A program made the position numbers and the translations under genes. 64,000 bases of DNA from Paratinospora sagittata (Eukaryota > Streptophyta > Magnoliopsida > Ranunculales > Menispermaceae), in NCBI GenBank assembly GCA_035771175.1, contig CM069593.1, positions 21,937,956 to 22,001,955 of the forward strand. The letters are read 5' to 3'. Positions 11,301 to 22,683 of the stretch are shown here, piece after piece. Positions within the stretch are counted from its first letter, which is position 1, and each line of letters starts with the position of its first letter. Under the pieces are notes generated by a model. That model saw nothing but the letters and a program-made list of their open reading frames with translations. It ran no database searches and was not told the DNA's origin.

Positions 11301-11613
11301 TGTTGGGCCTACATTTAGTAATGGGCCCCACTTCAAATTAAATAAGGAAAAGAAACAAATTGGCTTTCGGTTAGGTGGGCCCCACATGTCTACAATAAAA
11401 AATATTAAAATAATAATATTTTATTCATAATATTTTCCTATAAATAGGGGCTCAGAATTCAGTTCAATTCGTTCAGATCGAACTGATCATAAGTATATTT
11501 GAGTTCTCAAGAGAGAGAGAGAGAGTTTCATTGTTTTCTCTTTGAAAGTAAAGAGAGAGAGAGAGTTGTACTCTCCAGTCTATAGTAAAGTTTCTACATT
11601 CTGCCCATGGACG
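11301..11613 (+). mobile_element. Downstream LTR of outer Tat-type element, first part
   Basis: Starts TGTTGGGCCTACATTTAGTA, aligned with 4761-5018. It contains a TATAAATAG box-like word and a (GA)n stretch at 11511-11563. It is cut at 11613 by the minus-strand gypsy insertion and continues at 20461-20562, giving an LTR of about 415 bp. Confidence 0.82.
11609..11613. other. Left target-site duplication GGACG
   Basis: GGACG here matches GGACG at 20456-20460, on either side of an element bounded by TGTCACG and GTTACA. Confidence 0.92.
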
Positions 11614-13903
11614 TGTCACGACGCCCCTGACGTAGGCTGACGTCATGACCGGCACAGCGTACTATACACTGTACATCCTCATATACAGTAGATAATACAC
11701 TGTCAGCCTTCACGTACTCTCCCAAACCTTCCCAAAATGTACAGAATATTTTTTTTCTATACCACACATCAAATCAAATCCCAGATATATAGATGATCAT
11801 TTCATTCACATTGATAAATATCTATGATCATCTCATTTCATCATCCCAAGCATTATATAATCTTACCACACAACCCATCTAGGTGATAATACATCACATT
11901 TTCATTTCCTCATCCAATATCTTAAGCTATATATATGCCCACACATCCCATCTAGATGATAATATACATATCAAAATAACAAAAGCTATTTCCTCCAAGC
12001 CAACATACACATACCAGACTCACTCACGGAGTTTCCTTTTCCCTTCGACTCAATACCTGAAATATTGGAGGAATTAGGGTGAGCAAACAACAGCTCAGTG
12101 AATATAGTTCTTGAGATGGCAATTATATACATTTAAAGAAATATGACATTTAAACTCATTTCAAACATTTATTCAACACATGCATCGTTCAACGAATATA
12201 TCATACATGTCAACAACATAAATTTCATATTTTTCAATCATACAATGCACAATCTCCCTCCTCCGCAAGGCATGAGAGCGGGTCTAACCCTTGTATGGCC
12301 GTACAAGGTAGCCACAACCTCTCATTACCCAAGTAACAGTCATTTCAAGGATCGCAACCCTTGTTAGGACAGGCCACAGACAATGAGGACTCGCAAAACC
12401 TCATCCGGGTCTAATTCCTAACGAAATGACGATGAGGAATCGCAAAGCCTCATCAATAAAATCTCCAATGCTAAAATCAGTTTGCATGATCCATAAAACT
12501 CAATGCAGTATATGTAATATCACATGCATACAATCGAACAGTTTATATGCGTACAATGCCATACAAAAACCAAATCAAGAGAACTATACTCACCGTACAA
12601 CACGTTCCACTTAAACCCAATCATCGTCGCTTTCGAGTCCAGCTCCAAGTTACATCCAATTAATTTAACCTGTCACAATCACTCCATAATTTAATTGCAT
12701 GTCTTCCTATTTATGATCTTTAATTTCTCAACTCACTTCAAATCACTACAAATAAATCCCTTTAGGACTCATAAGCAGTTGAAGAAACTATTATCTCGTT
12801 TCTGTGGTCAATCTAGATATTTCCACAAGAAAGAACAGTGAAAATAGATATCCAAATCATATTTTCACGACACCATATACTTAGTTACTCAAATAATCAA
12901 ATCATATTCAATATCATGTTACCTCCGGAATGTAGTTCTTCACGATTTTATAATCTCAAACCGGGGTTTCACTGGATTCACATCACTAGTCACATCACTG
13001 TGCACAGTACTATTCACATCACTCACTATATCACTATTTACTGTGCACTATTCACTGTACACTGTACACCGTGCACTATTCACTATTCACTGTTCATTGT
13101 TCACTGTGCACTATTCACTATTCACTGTGCACTGTGCACTATTCACTATTCACTATTCACCGCTATTCATCCGACACTATTCATCACTATTCATCCGAAA
13201 GATGTAAATTGTATTAAAATTGTCCAACGGTCTCCAAACCTCCTGAAATCAAATCTAACCACATATTCGGAGTCTCTATAGTCTAGGAAGTGTTTTTCTA
13301 TCTTCCTAGCAAATTTCTCATTCACATTGGGGTCAAAACCCCAATTTGTCAAAATACCGTAAAACGGCTCCTACAGTCAAAATTAGGCCGCTAGAACGGT
13401 TACCGCTAGCTTAGATAGTAATTTCACGAAGAAAGGGAGTGAAAATTGCTTACCGTGAGTCCGGATTTCACCCGAATCCCGCTTTCTCCATTTTCTCTCT
13501 TCTCCTTCTTCTCTCGGTTTCTTTCTCTGGAAACCTCTCTCTGTTTTGTTTTTCATTCAGCAAGTTTTGTTTTATTTTTTTTTTAATTTTTTTATTAATG
13601 AACGAACAGTAAACTACTATTCACTACTATTCGTGATACTATTTGATGAACAGTATATTACATGCAAGTACTGTTCATTATATCTTTTTATTTGTTTTTC
13701 GTCGTACCCTCAATCACACACACGTATATTTGGCTTCTACGTATAACATACGTATATTTCAAAGCGGATATTTAGCTCTTACGTATAAAATACGTGAATT
13801 ATAGCGCGTATATTTAGCTTATACGTACACAATACGTGTAATATACATCTCGATATACGTGTACGTCAACGTATGTATGTACTTAAATTTACGGGGTGTT
13901 ACA
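11614..13903 (-). repeat. LTR (plus-strand left copy; 3' LTR of the minus-strand element)
   Basis: Reads TGTCACGACGCCCC to GGGGTGTTACA on the plus strand. It matches 18164-20455 almost base for base. It holds an ACTATTCAC/ACTGTGCAC minisatellite (about 12985-13190) and several ACGTAT/ATACGT words near its end. The repeated reading frames in this copy also occur in the other LTR and look like chance frames. Confidence 0.93.
12985..13190. repeat. ACTATTCAC/ACTGTGCAC minisatellite within LTR
   Basis: Variants of a 9- to 10-base word (CACTATTCA, CACTGTGCA, CACTGTACA) repeat for about 200 bp. The same array is in the other LTR at about 19535-19740. Confidence 0.85.
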
Positions 13904-16900
13904 ATCTCCCCAACTTAAGGAATTTCGTCCTCGAAATTTAGAATCAAGGACTATTCCTCAAGTGATACTCAATCCCAGAAAACTGCTCCCGCATTTTATA
14001 TTCCGCTTCCATGTTTGCTCTTCTTGATACGCGGTATCCTCCCCAACTTAGAGTTGAGTTATATCCTGGAATCTGACTAATATTTCCTCAACATCAATAT
14101 ATAGCAAATCGTATGGACACCTAGCAACCGTGATAGTAGAGCAAATCGGTAAGCCTATGGACCTATCCTATCAAGGATCTCTAATGGTCCAACAAATCGC
14201 GGTGCGAACTTTCTGTTCATCCCAACTCTCATTTTGACCTTTCTGTGGTAAGACCCTTAACAAAACTGAGTCAGCCACAATACACTTCAAGGCCTATATA
14301 CCAACCCTGTGTATTGAATAAGATCATGTGGCACCAATAACAATAACTCCATACTTTCAAATCAACAAGTTGGAGATCTATAAGGCTTACTATCAAACCT
14401 TTAGAGTGTCATTATTATGCTATTATACGAGCTGTTTATACACACAAGTTTACACAAAAACAGTATTCCTTCCAACTTCCACCAAAATTCAAGTATACTA
14501 GACCCGAGCATGCTCGCAAGCATCAAAGTCACTCTCTCAGTCTGTCAGCCAGTCTGAGAATGCAATATCCCACTGAGAAGGAGATGAGTACCAAATCGAG
14601 TCTGCCTCATATATCAGATCTCGACACAATCTTCGGATCTTAATCCGACATGAAAAATATCTGAGTACTCCCATCAAATCTCTCTATCTCACACATAGAC
14701 AACCTGCTCAGTCTATCAAAAGAATTCTGGCGTTCATTGGAATAATACAGAGACTTATCAGTCTACTAATGGTTATCCAAATGGTATCATATCTACCCAT
14801 AACCCATAAGATACTATTTGAATCCCATCTTTAATTAATACAATCCATATTACCAATTCCATAATCTTTCATACTGATATCATACTCGTCTCATCATAAA
14901 TCTTACTCTCTGAATATGAGTATCAATCAGCTGAACATGCATTCGAGCACAAATATCAACACATGGAGTAATAGAGAGTACACTCATAACGGTACCTCTC
15001 ACTCACAAACAATCTCCATTTATGGCTAACTGATAGATACCATTTCAATTTCAGCATGTTTCCTGCTCAATGCCTCAGCAACATATTGACCTTTCCCAGG
15101 ATAATAATAAAATCAAATCCTTTGGGAATTCTTTATTATCTCATATCCAGTTTCTTTCCGTTCAAATAAGTACTTCAGACTCTTAAAATCTGAAACTAGT
15201 GTGACCTTTTTATTATAGAGGCAATGCTCTCATCAATTCAAAATAGCTACCAACAAATTTTTTATTCACCCTCAGGATAGTTATTCTCGTGCACTACCAA
15301 ATATCTGAAGGCACAAGTAATTAACTTATCCTTTTCTATCAATGCAAACTCCAGATCTGGACGTGATATTCATCAATCACAATTACTTCCAGATTCTGAA
15401 ACTAGTCACAACATTTACTACTATGAGAGCTTTCCCATGCACAACGGTCCACACATTATATAACATCCATCTGGTTTCGTTTCGTGAGTGGAACATATAG
15501 CTCTAAGGATCTTTCCACGCACTTTCTATAACATACAACTAATACCAGAGAACTTCTGATTTCCATTATTGACATCAGTTGTCACAGTACTATGAGCACT
15601 TTGACTTTCGCAGCATCCTTAACGATACTATTTCAACTAGTCACGTGATCCAAAAATTCTTATCTCAATTATATTCAAAACTCATATTCACCGAGCTTGA
15701 CACTCAATCAATGCTCTCTCAGTGACTACAAGATAATTCCGAGGTGTTATTCATGCTTCTCTCATTTTCTTGGGACGATTACATCTATTATCATCGAATA
15801 CTATGTAATACTCAAGATATGGTTCATATTCCCACTGCATCAATCTTATAAACGTGATTGACACATTACTCAAGGTTACCAAAATTTCTTAATATCCATA
15901 TCTTGTCTTAGCACAGTCTGCATTACATCCTTTTCTCGAAGTCTTAACGGATGGTGCCTAGATCTCAAAATGATCTTAAAGAAAAGTTGGCACTATTTGG
16001 TTAATCGAATTCGACCATCTATCCATGGTAAAGGATATTCGTTCGTTGTTGTTACCTTGCTCAGTTAACAGTAATTCATACGTAAACCTATTTCACTATA
16101 TCTTCTTTCCATCTTATCACAAATGCTCACCAAGGTGGCATTTCAAGAATAATAAATCTTTTGCTCATTAACACATGTACCTATACCTTAAATCCTCACA
16201 ATTTCTCAGGTGCTTGGCATCAGTTTTATATGCTACCAATCTCCTGTCCAGGTAGCACTTTTAATAATTCATCCGATAATACTCCAATATACCAGCTCAT
16301 CACAAGAAGTGTTAATCAACTGCATGTCTTATTACATTATTCTAAATGGCTTTGTACTAGCCATATGCTCCATGTCCTCATCAAGAACTAGCTTATCTTA
16401 GAAAGACAATTTTGAGGGTATAAATTTCTCGAGATTCAAAAGGAGAATTTTCCACTTATTCAGAATATTCCTTCTTTTCGGAGAGGCGGTACACCTGACA
16501 TGAGAGGTGACCAACCAATCATACCCACAAAGCATCCAATTCCAAAAATTTTAGATTCTAGAGTCCATAATTATTTGATGACTCTCATATTTATTACACA
16601 TAATCTTTGCTAGCCATATCAAGGTTGATTCTTTCTCCTGTCGACATACTCACAATCAATGATGTCTTATTATAATCTAAACTAATACCATATGTCTACC
16701 ATATCACCAGAGATACAAAAACCAGGTAGATCCAACAATACATCAGAATATACACAAGAACAAAATGTTGATCATACATGTTATCAACGCCTTACTACTT
16801 TTTGGATCTGGTAGAGTCACATTGATAAAAAGTATTGGGGCATTCCATATCGACTAACTGGACAGTAATACATCTCGTGTCTCTTTTTTTTTCAGATTGA

Positions 16901-18163
16901 TAAGCGACAATCATAGGTCGAGATACAAGATACGCAATTGTGACTCTTGCTTAGACAATGGAAACCACTTTTGGTTTTCATACTTCGTTAACATCACTTC
17001 CCTTTTTCCCATTCTCATTGGGTTTGGTACTAAAAAAAATTAGTCACAAATAATGCCAAAATCTCATCCTTACTCACTGTTTCGTTTAGCTTGAATTTGC
17101 CCCAACATTTCCTTTACTTATTTCTCTTTTACCTAACACTGGTGTTGATGACTCGGCTTTTAACGGCAGTGCAAGCTATCTCACTATTGCTGGGGTTAAC
17201 AATTTCACCACAGCTTTGGCTAACCCAAAATTTATAGGCTGCCTCACAACTTGCGTATATAATTATAACCCAACAATTATCAAACCTGCCGTATAGGATC
17301 CTAAAATTTATTCTAGATCCTTATCATTCTCAGAATATCCTTAGTTCTAAAAATAAACTATACCAGTCTATTGAATTCATGTTTGTATTTATGGTTAGGC
17401 AAGTCACTACATTTGAACAAGACAAACTTTTTCATGCCTTAAATCAATGTCAACATGATGATAGAAGCCCTTATACAATAGTTTCTTTAATTAATCTCAT
17501 GTCTTAATCGTCTCAAGAGTCCTTAACCAATTTTTTTATCATATCTTATCATCAGTTAAACTTAGCTAACTTGCTTTATCATTTGCAGAGTAAGGCTAAC
17601 TTGCTTTATCATTTGCAGAGACTTACTCCTTCTCTAAATGGTCTCCATTCAAAGTCTTTATTTCGTCTACTATCAGACTGCCAGTTAAGATAGGAGAGTA
17701 TCTTCTCCTGAAAGTTTTCATACCTTTCACATCTTTTTATTTCATCTGGCTTATTCTTGAGACCTTCTATTTATTTTATTTTTGACTTCAGTATCAACTA
17801 TATATGTGTTTTCACAGAAGTAGTCACACCATTAGCATCCACATCTGGAGCTATCAATGGTTCAAGCCTCTGTCTTTCTCACAGTACAACTAAGCTATAT
17901 AATTTATTCTCACTGGATTACATCCAGTTCTTTTTCTTTCAGCCATCTGATCCTTTCTTGATCAGCACTTTTCCAATGTTAATCTTGACTATTCTTTTCC
18001 AAATCTAGGATTCATCATCGCAGATGATTCTCAGTCAAGATAACATATTGGATTAGGCTCGACATAATATGACTACCCATATGTATACCCATACAATCAA
18101 TCATAATATCATAAAGCTTTTATCTTTTTAAGAATTTTAAACTTAAGGCTCTGATACCAATAT
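13904..18163 (-). pseudogene. Degenerate gag-pol interior of minus-strand Ty3/gypsy element
   Basis: No long open frame exists on either strand. Reading the minus strand gives recognisable pieces: FSDFKSLKYLFERKETGY and YYYPGKGQYVAEALSRK (RNase H to tether, about 15215-15050), preceded by a patch like LGEYEF and FLDHVTS (reverse transcriptase, about 15800-15590). An EEQTWKR word near the 3' end resembles the EEATWE region of gypsy integrases. Stops and frame changes are frequent throughout. A 29-bp direct repeat containing GCTAACTTGCTTTATC occurs at about 17567-17624. No gag domain was recognised. Confidence 0.8.
18147..18159 (-). other. Primer-binding site of minus-strand gypsy element
   Basis: The reverse complement is TGGTATCAGAGCC, complementary to the 3' end of initiator methionine tRNA. 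It lies four bases from the LTR boundary. Confidence 0.9.
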
Positions 18164-20455
18164 TGTCACGACGCCCCTGACGTAGGCTGACGTCATGACC
18201 GGCACAGCGTACTATACACTGTACATCCTCATATACAGTAGATAATACACTGTCAGCCTTCACGTACTCTCCCAAACCTTCCCAAAATGTACAGAATATT
18301 TTTTTTCTATACCACACATCAAATCAAATCCCAGATATATAGATGATCATTTCATTCACATTGATAAATATCTATGATCATCTCATTTCATCATCCCAAG
18401 CATTATATAATCTTACCACACAACCCATCTAGGTGATAATACATCACATTTTCATTTCCTCATCCAATATCTTAAGCTATATATATGCCCACACATCCCA
18501 TCTAGATGATAATATACATATCAAAATAACAAAAGCTATTTCCTCCAAGCCAACATACACATACCAGACTCACTCACGGAGTTTCCTTTTCCCTTCGACT
18601 CAATACCTGAAATATTGGAGGAATTAGGGTGAGCAAACAACAGCTCAGTGAATATAGTTCTTGAGATGGCAATTATATACATTTAAAGAAATATGACATT
18701 TAAACTCATTTCAAACATTTATTCAACACATGCATCGTTCAACGAATATATCATACATGTCAACAACATAAATTTCATATTTTTCAATCATACAATGCAC
18801 AATCTCCCTCCTCCGCAAGGCATGAGAGCGGGTCTAACCCTTGTATGGCCGTACAAGGTAGCCACAACCTCTCATTACCCAAGTAACAGTCATTTCAAGG
18901 ATCGCAACCCTTGTTAGGACAGGCCACAGACAATGAGGACTCGCAAAACCTCATCCGGGTCTAATTCCTAACGAAATGACGATGAGGAATCGCAAAGCCT
19001 CATCAATAAAATCTCCAATGCTAAAATCAGTTTGCATGATCCATAAAACTCAATGCAGTATATGTAATATCACATGCATACAATCGAACAGTTTATATGC
19101 GTACAATGCCATACAAAAACCAAATCAAGAGAACTATACTCACCGTACAACACGTTCCACTTAAACCCAATCATCGTCGCTTTCGAGTCCAGCTCCAAGT
19201 TACATCCAATTAATTTAACCTGTCACAATCACTCCATAATTTAATTGCATGTCTTCCTATTTATGATCTTTAATTTCTCAACTCACTTCAAATCACTACA
19301 AATAAATCCCTTTAGGACTCATAAGCAGTTGAAGAAACTATTATCTCGTTTCTGTGGTCAATCTAGATATTTCCACAAGAAAGAACAGTGAAAATAGATA
19401 TCCAAATCATATTTTCACGACACCATATACTTAGTTACTCAAATAATCAAATCATATTCAATATCATGTTACCTCCGGAATGTAGTTCTTCACGATTTTA
19501 TAATCTCAAACCGGGGTTTCACTGGATTCACATCACTAGTCACATCACTGTGCACAGTACTATTCACATCACTCACTATATCACTATTTACTGTGCACTA
19601 TTCACTGTACACTGTACACCGTGCACTATTCACTATTCACTGTTCATTGTTCACTGTGCACTATTCACTATTCACTGTGCACTGTGCACTATTCACTATT
19701 CACTATTCACCGCTATTCATCCGACACTATTCATCACTATTCATCCGAAAGATGTAAATTGTATTAAAATTGTCCAACGGTCTCCAAACCTCCTGAAATC
19801 AAATCTAACCACATATTCGGAGTCTCTATAGTCTAGGAAGTGTTTTTCTATCTTCCTAGCAAATTTCTCATTCACATTGGGGTCAAAACCCCAATTTGTC
19901 AAAATACCGTAAAACGGCTCCTACAGTCAAAATTAGGCCGCTAGAACGGTTACCGCTAGCTTAGATAGTAATTTCACGAAGAAAGGGAGTGAAAATCGCT
20001 TACCGTGAGTCCGGATTTCACCCGAATCCCGCTTTCTCCATTTTCTCTCTTCTCCTTCTTCTCTCGGTTTCTTTCTCTGGAAACCTCTCTCTGTTTTGTT
20101 TTTCATTCAGCAAGTTTTGTTTTATTTTTTTTTTTAATTTTTTTATTAATGAACGAACAGTAAACTACTATGCACTACTATTCGTGATACTATTTGATGA
20201 ACAGTATATTACTATGCAAGTACTGTTCATTATATCTTTTTATTTGTTTTTCGTCGTACCCTCAATCACACACACGTATATTTGGCTTCTACGTATAACA
20301 TACGTATATTTCAAAGCGGATATTTAGCTCTTACGTATAAAATACGTGAATTATAGCGCGTATATTTAGCTTATACGTACACAATACGTGTAATATACAT
20401 CTCGATATACGTGTACGTCAACGTATGTATGTACTTAAATTTACGGGGTGTTACA
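18164..20455 (-). repeat. LTR (plus-strand right copy; 5' LTR of the minus-strand element)
   Basis: Partner of 11614-13903. Seen differences are T/C at the GAAAAT(T/C)GCT site (13456 against 20006), T/G in the ACTACTAT(T/G)CAC word, and small length changes in a T run and an ATTAC(TA)TGC word. Confidence 0.93.
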
Positions 20456-20460
20456 GGACG
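20456..20460. other. Right target-site duplication GGACG
   Basis: Matches 11609-11613. Confidence 0.92.
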
Positions 20461-20562
20461 TAGGTCTCATAATCGAACCACGTAAATCTTTTGTCTCTCT
20501 ACTCTTTATAGTTATTGTCTTTAGTTTACTATTTAGTAGTGCAATATTGTATACGTTTCCCA
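20461..20562 (+). mobile_element. Downstream LTR of outer Tat-type element, second part
   Basis: Continues the LTR interrupted at 11613, from TAGGTCTCATAATCG to GTTTCCCA at 20555-20562, where a CA end is plausible. Confidence 0.68.
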
Positions 20563-20566
20563 AGAA

Positions 20567-20580
20567 GTGGTATCGGAACC
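20567..20580 (+). other. Primer-binding-site-like sequence after an LTR
   Basis: GTGGTATCGGAACC differs at two positions from the TGGTATCAGAGCC primer site. A primer site is expected after a 5' LTR, yet this LTR is also preceded by a polypurine tract, as a 3' LTR would be. Confidence 0.5.
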
Positions 20581-22367
20581 TTTGAAAAATTATTAGTATG
20601 TTTTATAGTTGCGGCCTTAGCTGATCTTCCACATCAGAAAGGTCTTTCACCCATACAACACTATTCACTTGTACGACGCTATTCACCTACGTGACATTAT
20701 TCATATATACGGTATTGTTCACAGGAAATAGTGGGAATCAGTGTATATCAACTATTCTCGCATATCACTGTTCATCTGTGTATCATGTCAAGGAATCAAT
20801 GCATTATAATGTTACTCTGTTGAACCAACAATTAATATAGTTTTTCAGATTCAGTCTTGTCCTTAGTAACTTTAAATAGTGAACGAAAGACAACTTGCTG
20901 CTTCAGAAGACTTGGTATTTAAACGGATCTATTGTAATCCCACCTCTCAGCCTTGGGACTAGACTGGTTAGCTTTATTAAGAATTGTTCACTCTATAAAG
21001 ATAAATGCTAGATGTCCAAATGAGACACGCAGATAAAGACACCACAGGTCACTAAACAACTTGATAGGTTTAAGCTCAACAAGCCCCTTTCAATTTATTA
21101 TTATTTGGTGTTAGTCAAATCTTGCATCAACACATAATAATAATAAAATAGTGTAGATCTTTCCTTCTCTGCGTTTTCTTTTCTATTAGGCCAATATATT
21201 TATAGGTAGTACCCAAATCAATGGTTTCAGGAGATTTTGTATTATTTCTTGCACGCAATATTAAGTTGTTCTTTGTAAATTAAACTCATTTACATAGGTA
21301 GAAGTACAAAGAAAAGTAAAAGAAAAAGAAAAAGAAAAAAAAGTTAGAAAAATATTTAGAGTTTGCATAGAAATTTGGTAAAGTCACTTTGCGAGCTTAA
21401 TTAGTTAATTTCATAATCTTTTAATCATTAATTAAGACATTAATAAGATTTCTGTTTAATTACAATGTCCTTCTCCCTTCTATTTCTTTTTCTCTGCTGT
21501 GTTAATATCATATTAATCTTCCATATAAATTTCTGTTTCATATTTTTTTGTGATTAAAGAGGTATATGTGATCACATTTTTCTCTTTCTTGTGTAGTGAT
21601 ACATGGTATATATGTTCACAACTTCCAAATAGTTGAAGTTAAAAGCTAGTATAGGGCTATATATATATATATGATCAATCACGTGTATCTTTTGGCAAAA
21701 AAACAGAAAAAATCACGTGTATCTACATATATAATATTGGGTTAAATAGCAAAATTTTTACAATTAATTAGAAAGATAATCTTCTAAGAATATATACCAT
21801 TGACTAGCTAACTATTAATCAATGAGCGCTCAGAAAATGTTCTCCACATACAATGTTAAGATTGTATTAATTAAAAATAAACAATAATATTAATTTGCAG
21901 TTGGTTCCATGGTCAAGTATAATAAATTTTAGTATATATAGAATATTAGTTAATTATGGAGATCTAGAACGTATACGGTGAAGGTAAATGTTGAATTAGG
22001 CTGGTAACAGAGTTATTATATGAGACTCTGAAGTTGACTTTGGAAGCTAGGGTTTGTTTTGACTTTTGAAGCATCCATATAATATTTCCCTTACTCCCCC
22101 TTCTAGAATAGTTTTGCTTTCCTTACCTAGAGGAAATTATTTATTTATTTATAATTTTTGGCCAACTTGTTGCATAGATTCGCTTAAAAATCCTATTAAT
22201 TATTTTATGTTTCTAGAATATCAATATTCTTTCTATAAGAGAACTTTAAGAATTATTAAATATTTAAAGTATCACACTCCCGAGGCTTTTTTTGAAAATA
22301 TGCAATTGATGAGTCTTTTATTTTCAAATACACCTTCTAGTGTATATAATTTTGAGATCTATCATCG
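20581..22367. other. AT-rich DNA, possible 5' interior of an LTR element then unassigned
   Basis: 20630-20780 has several CTATTCAC-like words and may belong to the interior of a retroelement that follows the LTR. Beyond about 20850 no gene or repeat is recognised. A frame at 22066-22383 (105 residues) has no known motif and is not supported. Confidence 0.4.
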
Positions 22368-22683
22368 TTGGACCAATGAGTGATTGTTGACCAAGTCCAA
22401 TGGAATAGATCTATTTTTTCAAATTTGATTTCCGTTCAAAGGAGTTTTATCAAAATGCAACTCTAAGAGTCGCGTTTTTAAATACAGACTCTTATAGTCA
22501 CTTTTTAAAAAAACGACTCTTAGATATATATGAACATCTACTTTTATTGTCAAAGCAGTTAACTTTTGAAAATGCAACTTTTATAGTTACATTCCAAATA
22601 GGTTCCTCCAAATAAAAATTGATTTAAAAAGAAAAATAGATTTACCTCAGTTGGATTTGGTCAACAACCACGGACCGATCCAA
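22368..22683. mobile_element. MITE-like element with terminal inverted repeats (316 bp)
   Basis: The left end (TTGGACCAATGAGTGATTGT, then TGACCAAGTCCAA) and the reverse complement of the right end (TTGGATCGGTCCGTGGTTGT, then TGACCAAATCCAA) form imperfect inverted repeats of about 60 bp. These continue into TAGATCTATTTTTTC against TAAATCTATTTTTC. The interior has repeated TGCAACTCT/CGACTCTTA words. No clear target duplication was found, so the superfamily is not assigned. Confidence 0.55.

Larger units (their letters stand above)
11614..20455 (-). mobile_element. Ty3/gypsy LTR retrotransposon, minus strand, decayed interior, near-identical LTRs
   Basis: An 8.84-kb element with LTRs at 11614-13903 and 18164-20455 and the 5-bp target duplication GGACG on both sides. 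On the minus strand the LTR begins TGTAACACCCCG, a frequent plant gypsy start. The primer site TGGTATCAGAGCC lies at 18159-18147, and a purine tract TTAAGTTGGGGAGAT lies at about 13918-13904, next to the other LTR. Degenerate pol fragments in minus-strand order fit Ty3/gypsy: reverse transcriptase C-terminal side (about 15800-15590), RNase H (about 15215-15050) and an integrase tail (about 14060-13920). All have many stops. The two LTRs differ by only about two substitutions and a few small indels in 2.29 kb by eye. It is inserted in the LTR of the outer element. Confidence 0.93.

Noticed and set aside
11883..12614. Further short frames duplicated at 18433-19164
   Set aside because: Duplicated only because the LTRs are nearly identical; no codon pattern or domain.
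12838..13281. 147-residue frame, identical at 19388-19831
   Set aside because: It lies inside the LTR minisatellite and both copies are just the two LTRs. The His/Thr/Ile-rich product comes from the ACTATTCAC repeat, not from a gene.
22066..22383. 105-residue frame
   Set aside because: AT-rich, no known motif, and it runs into the left end of the MITE-like element.
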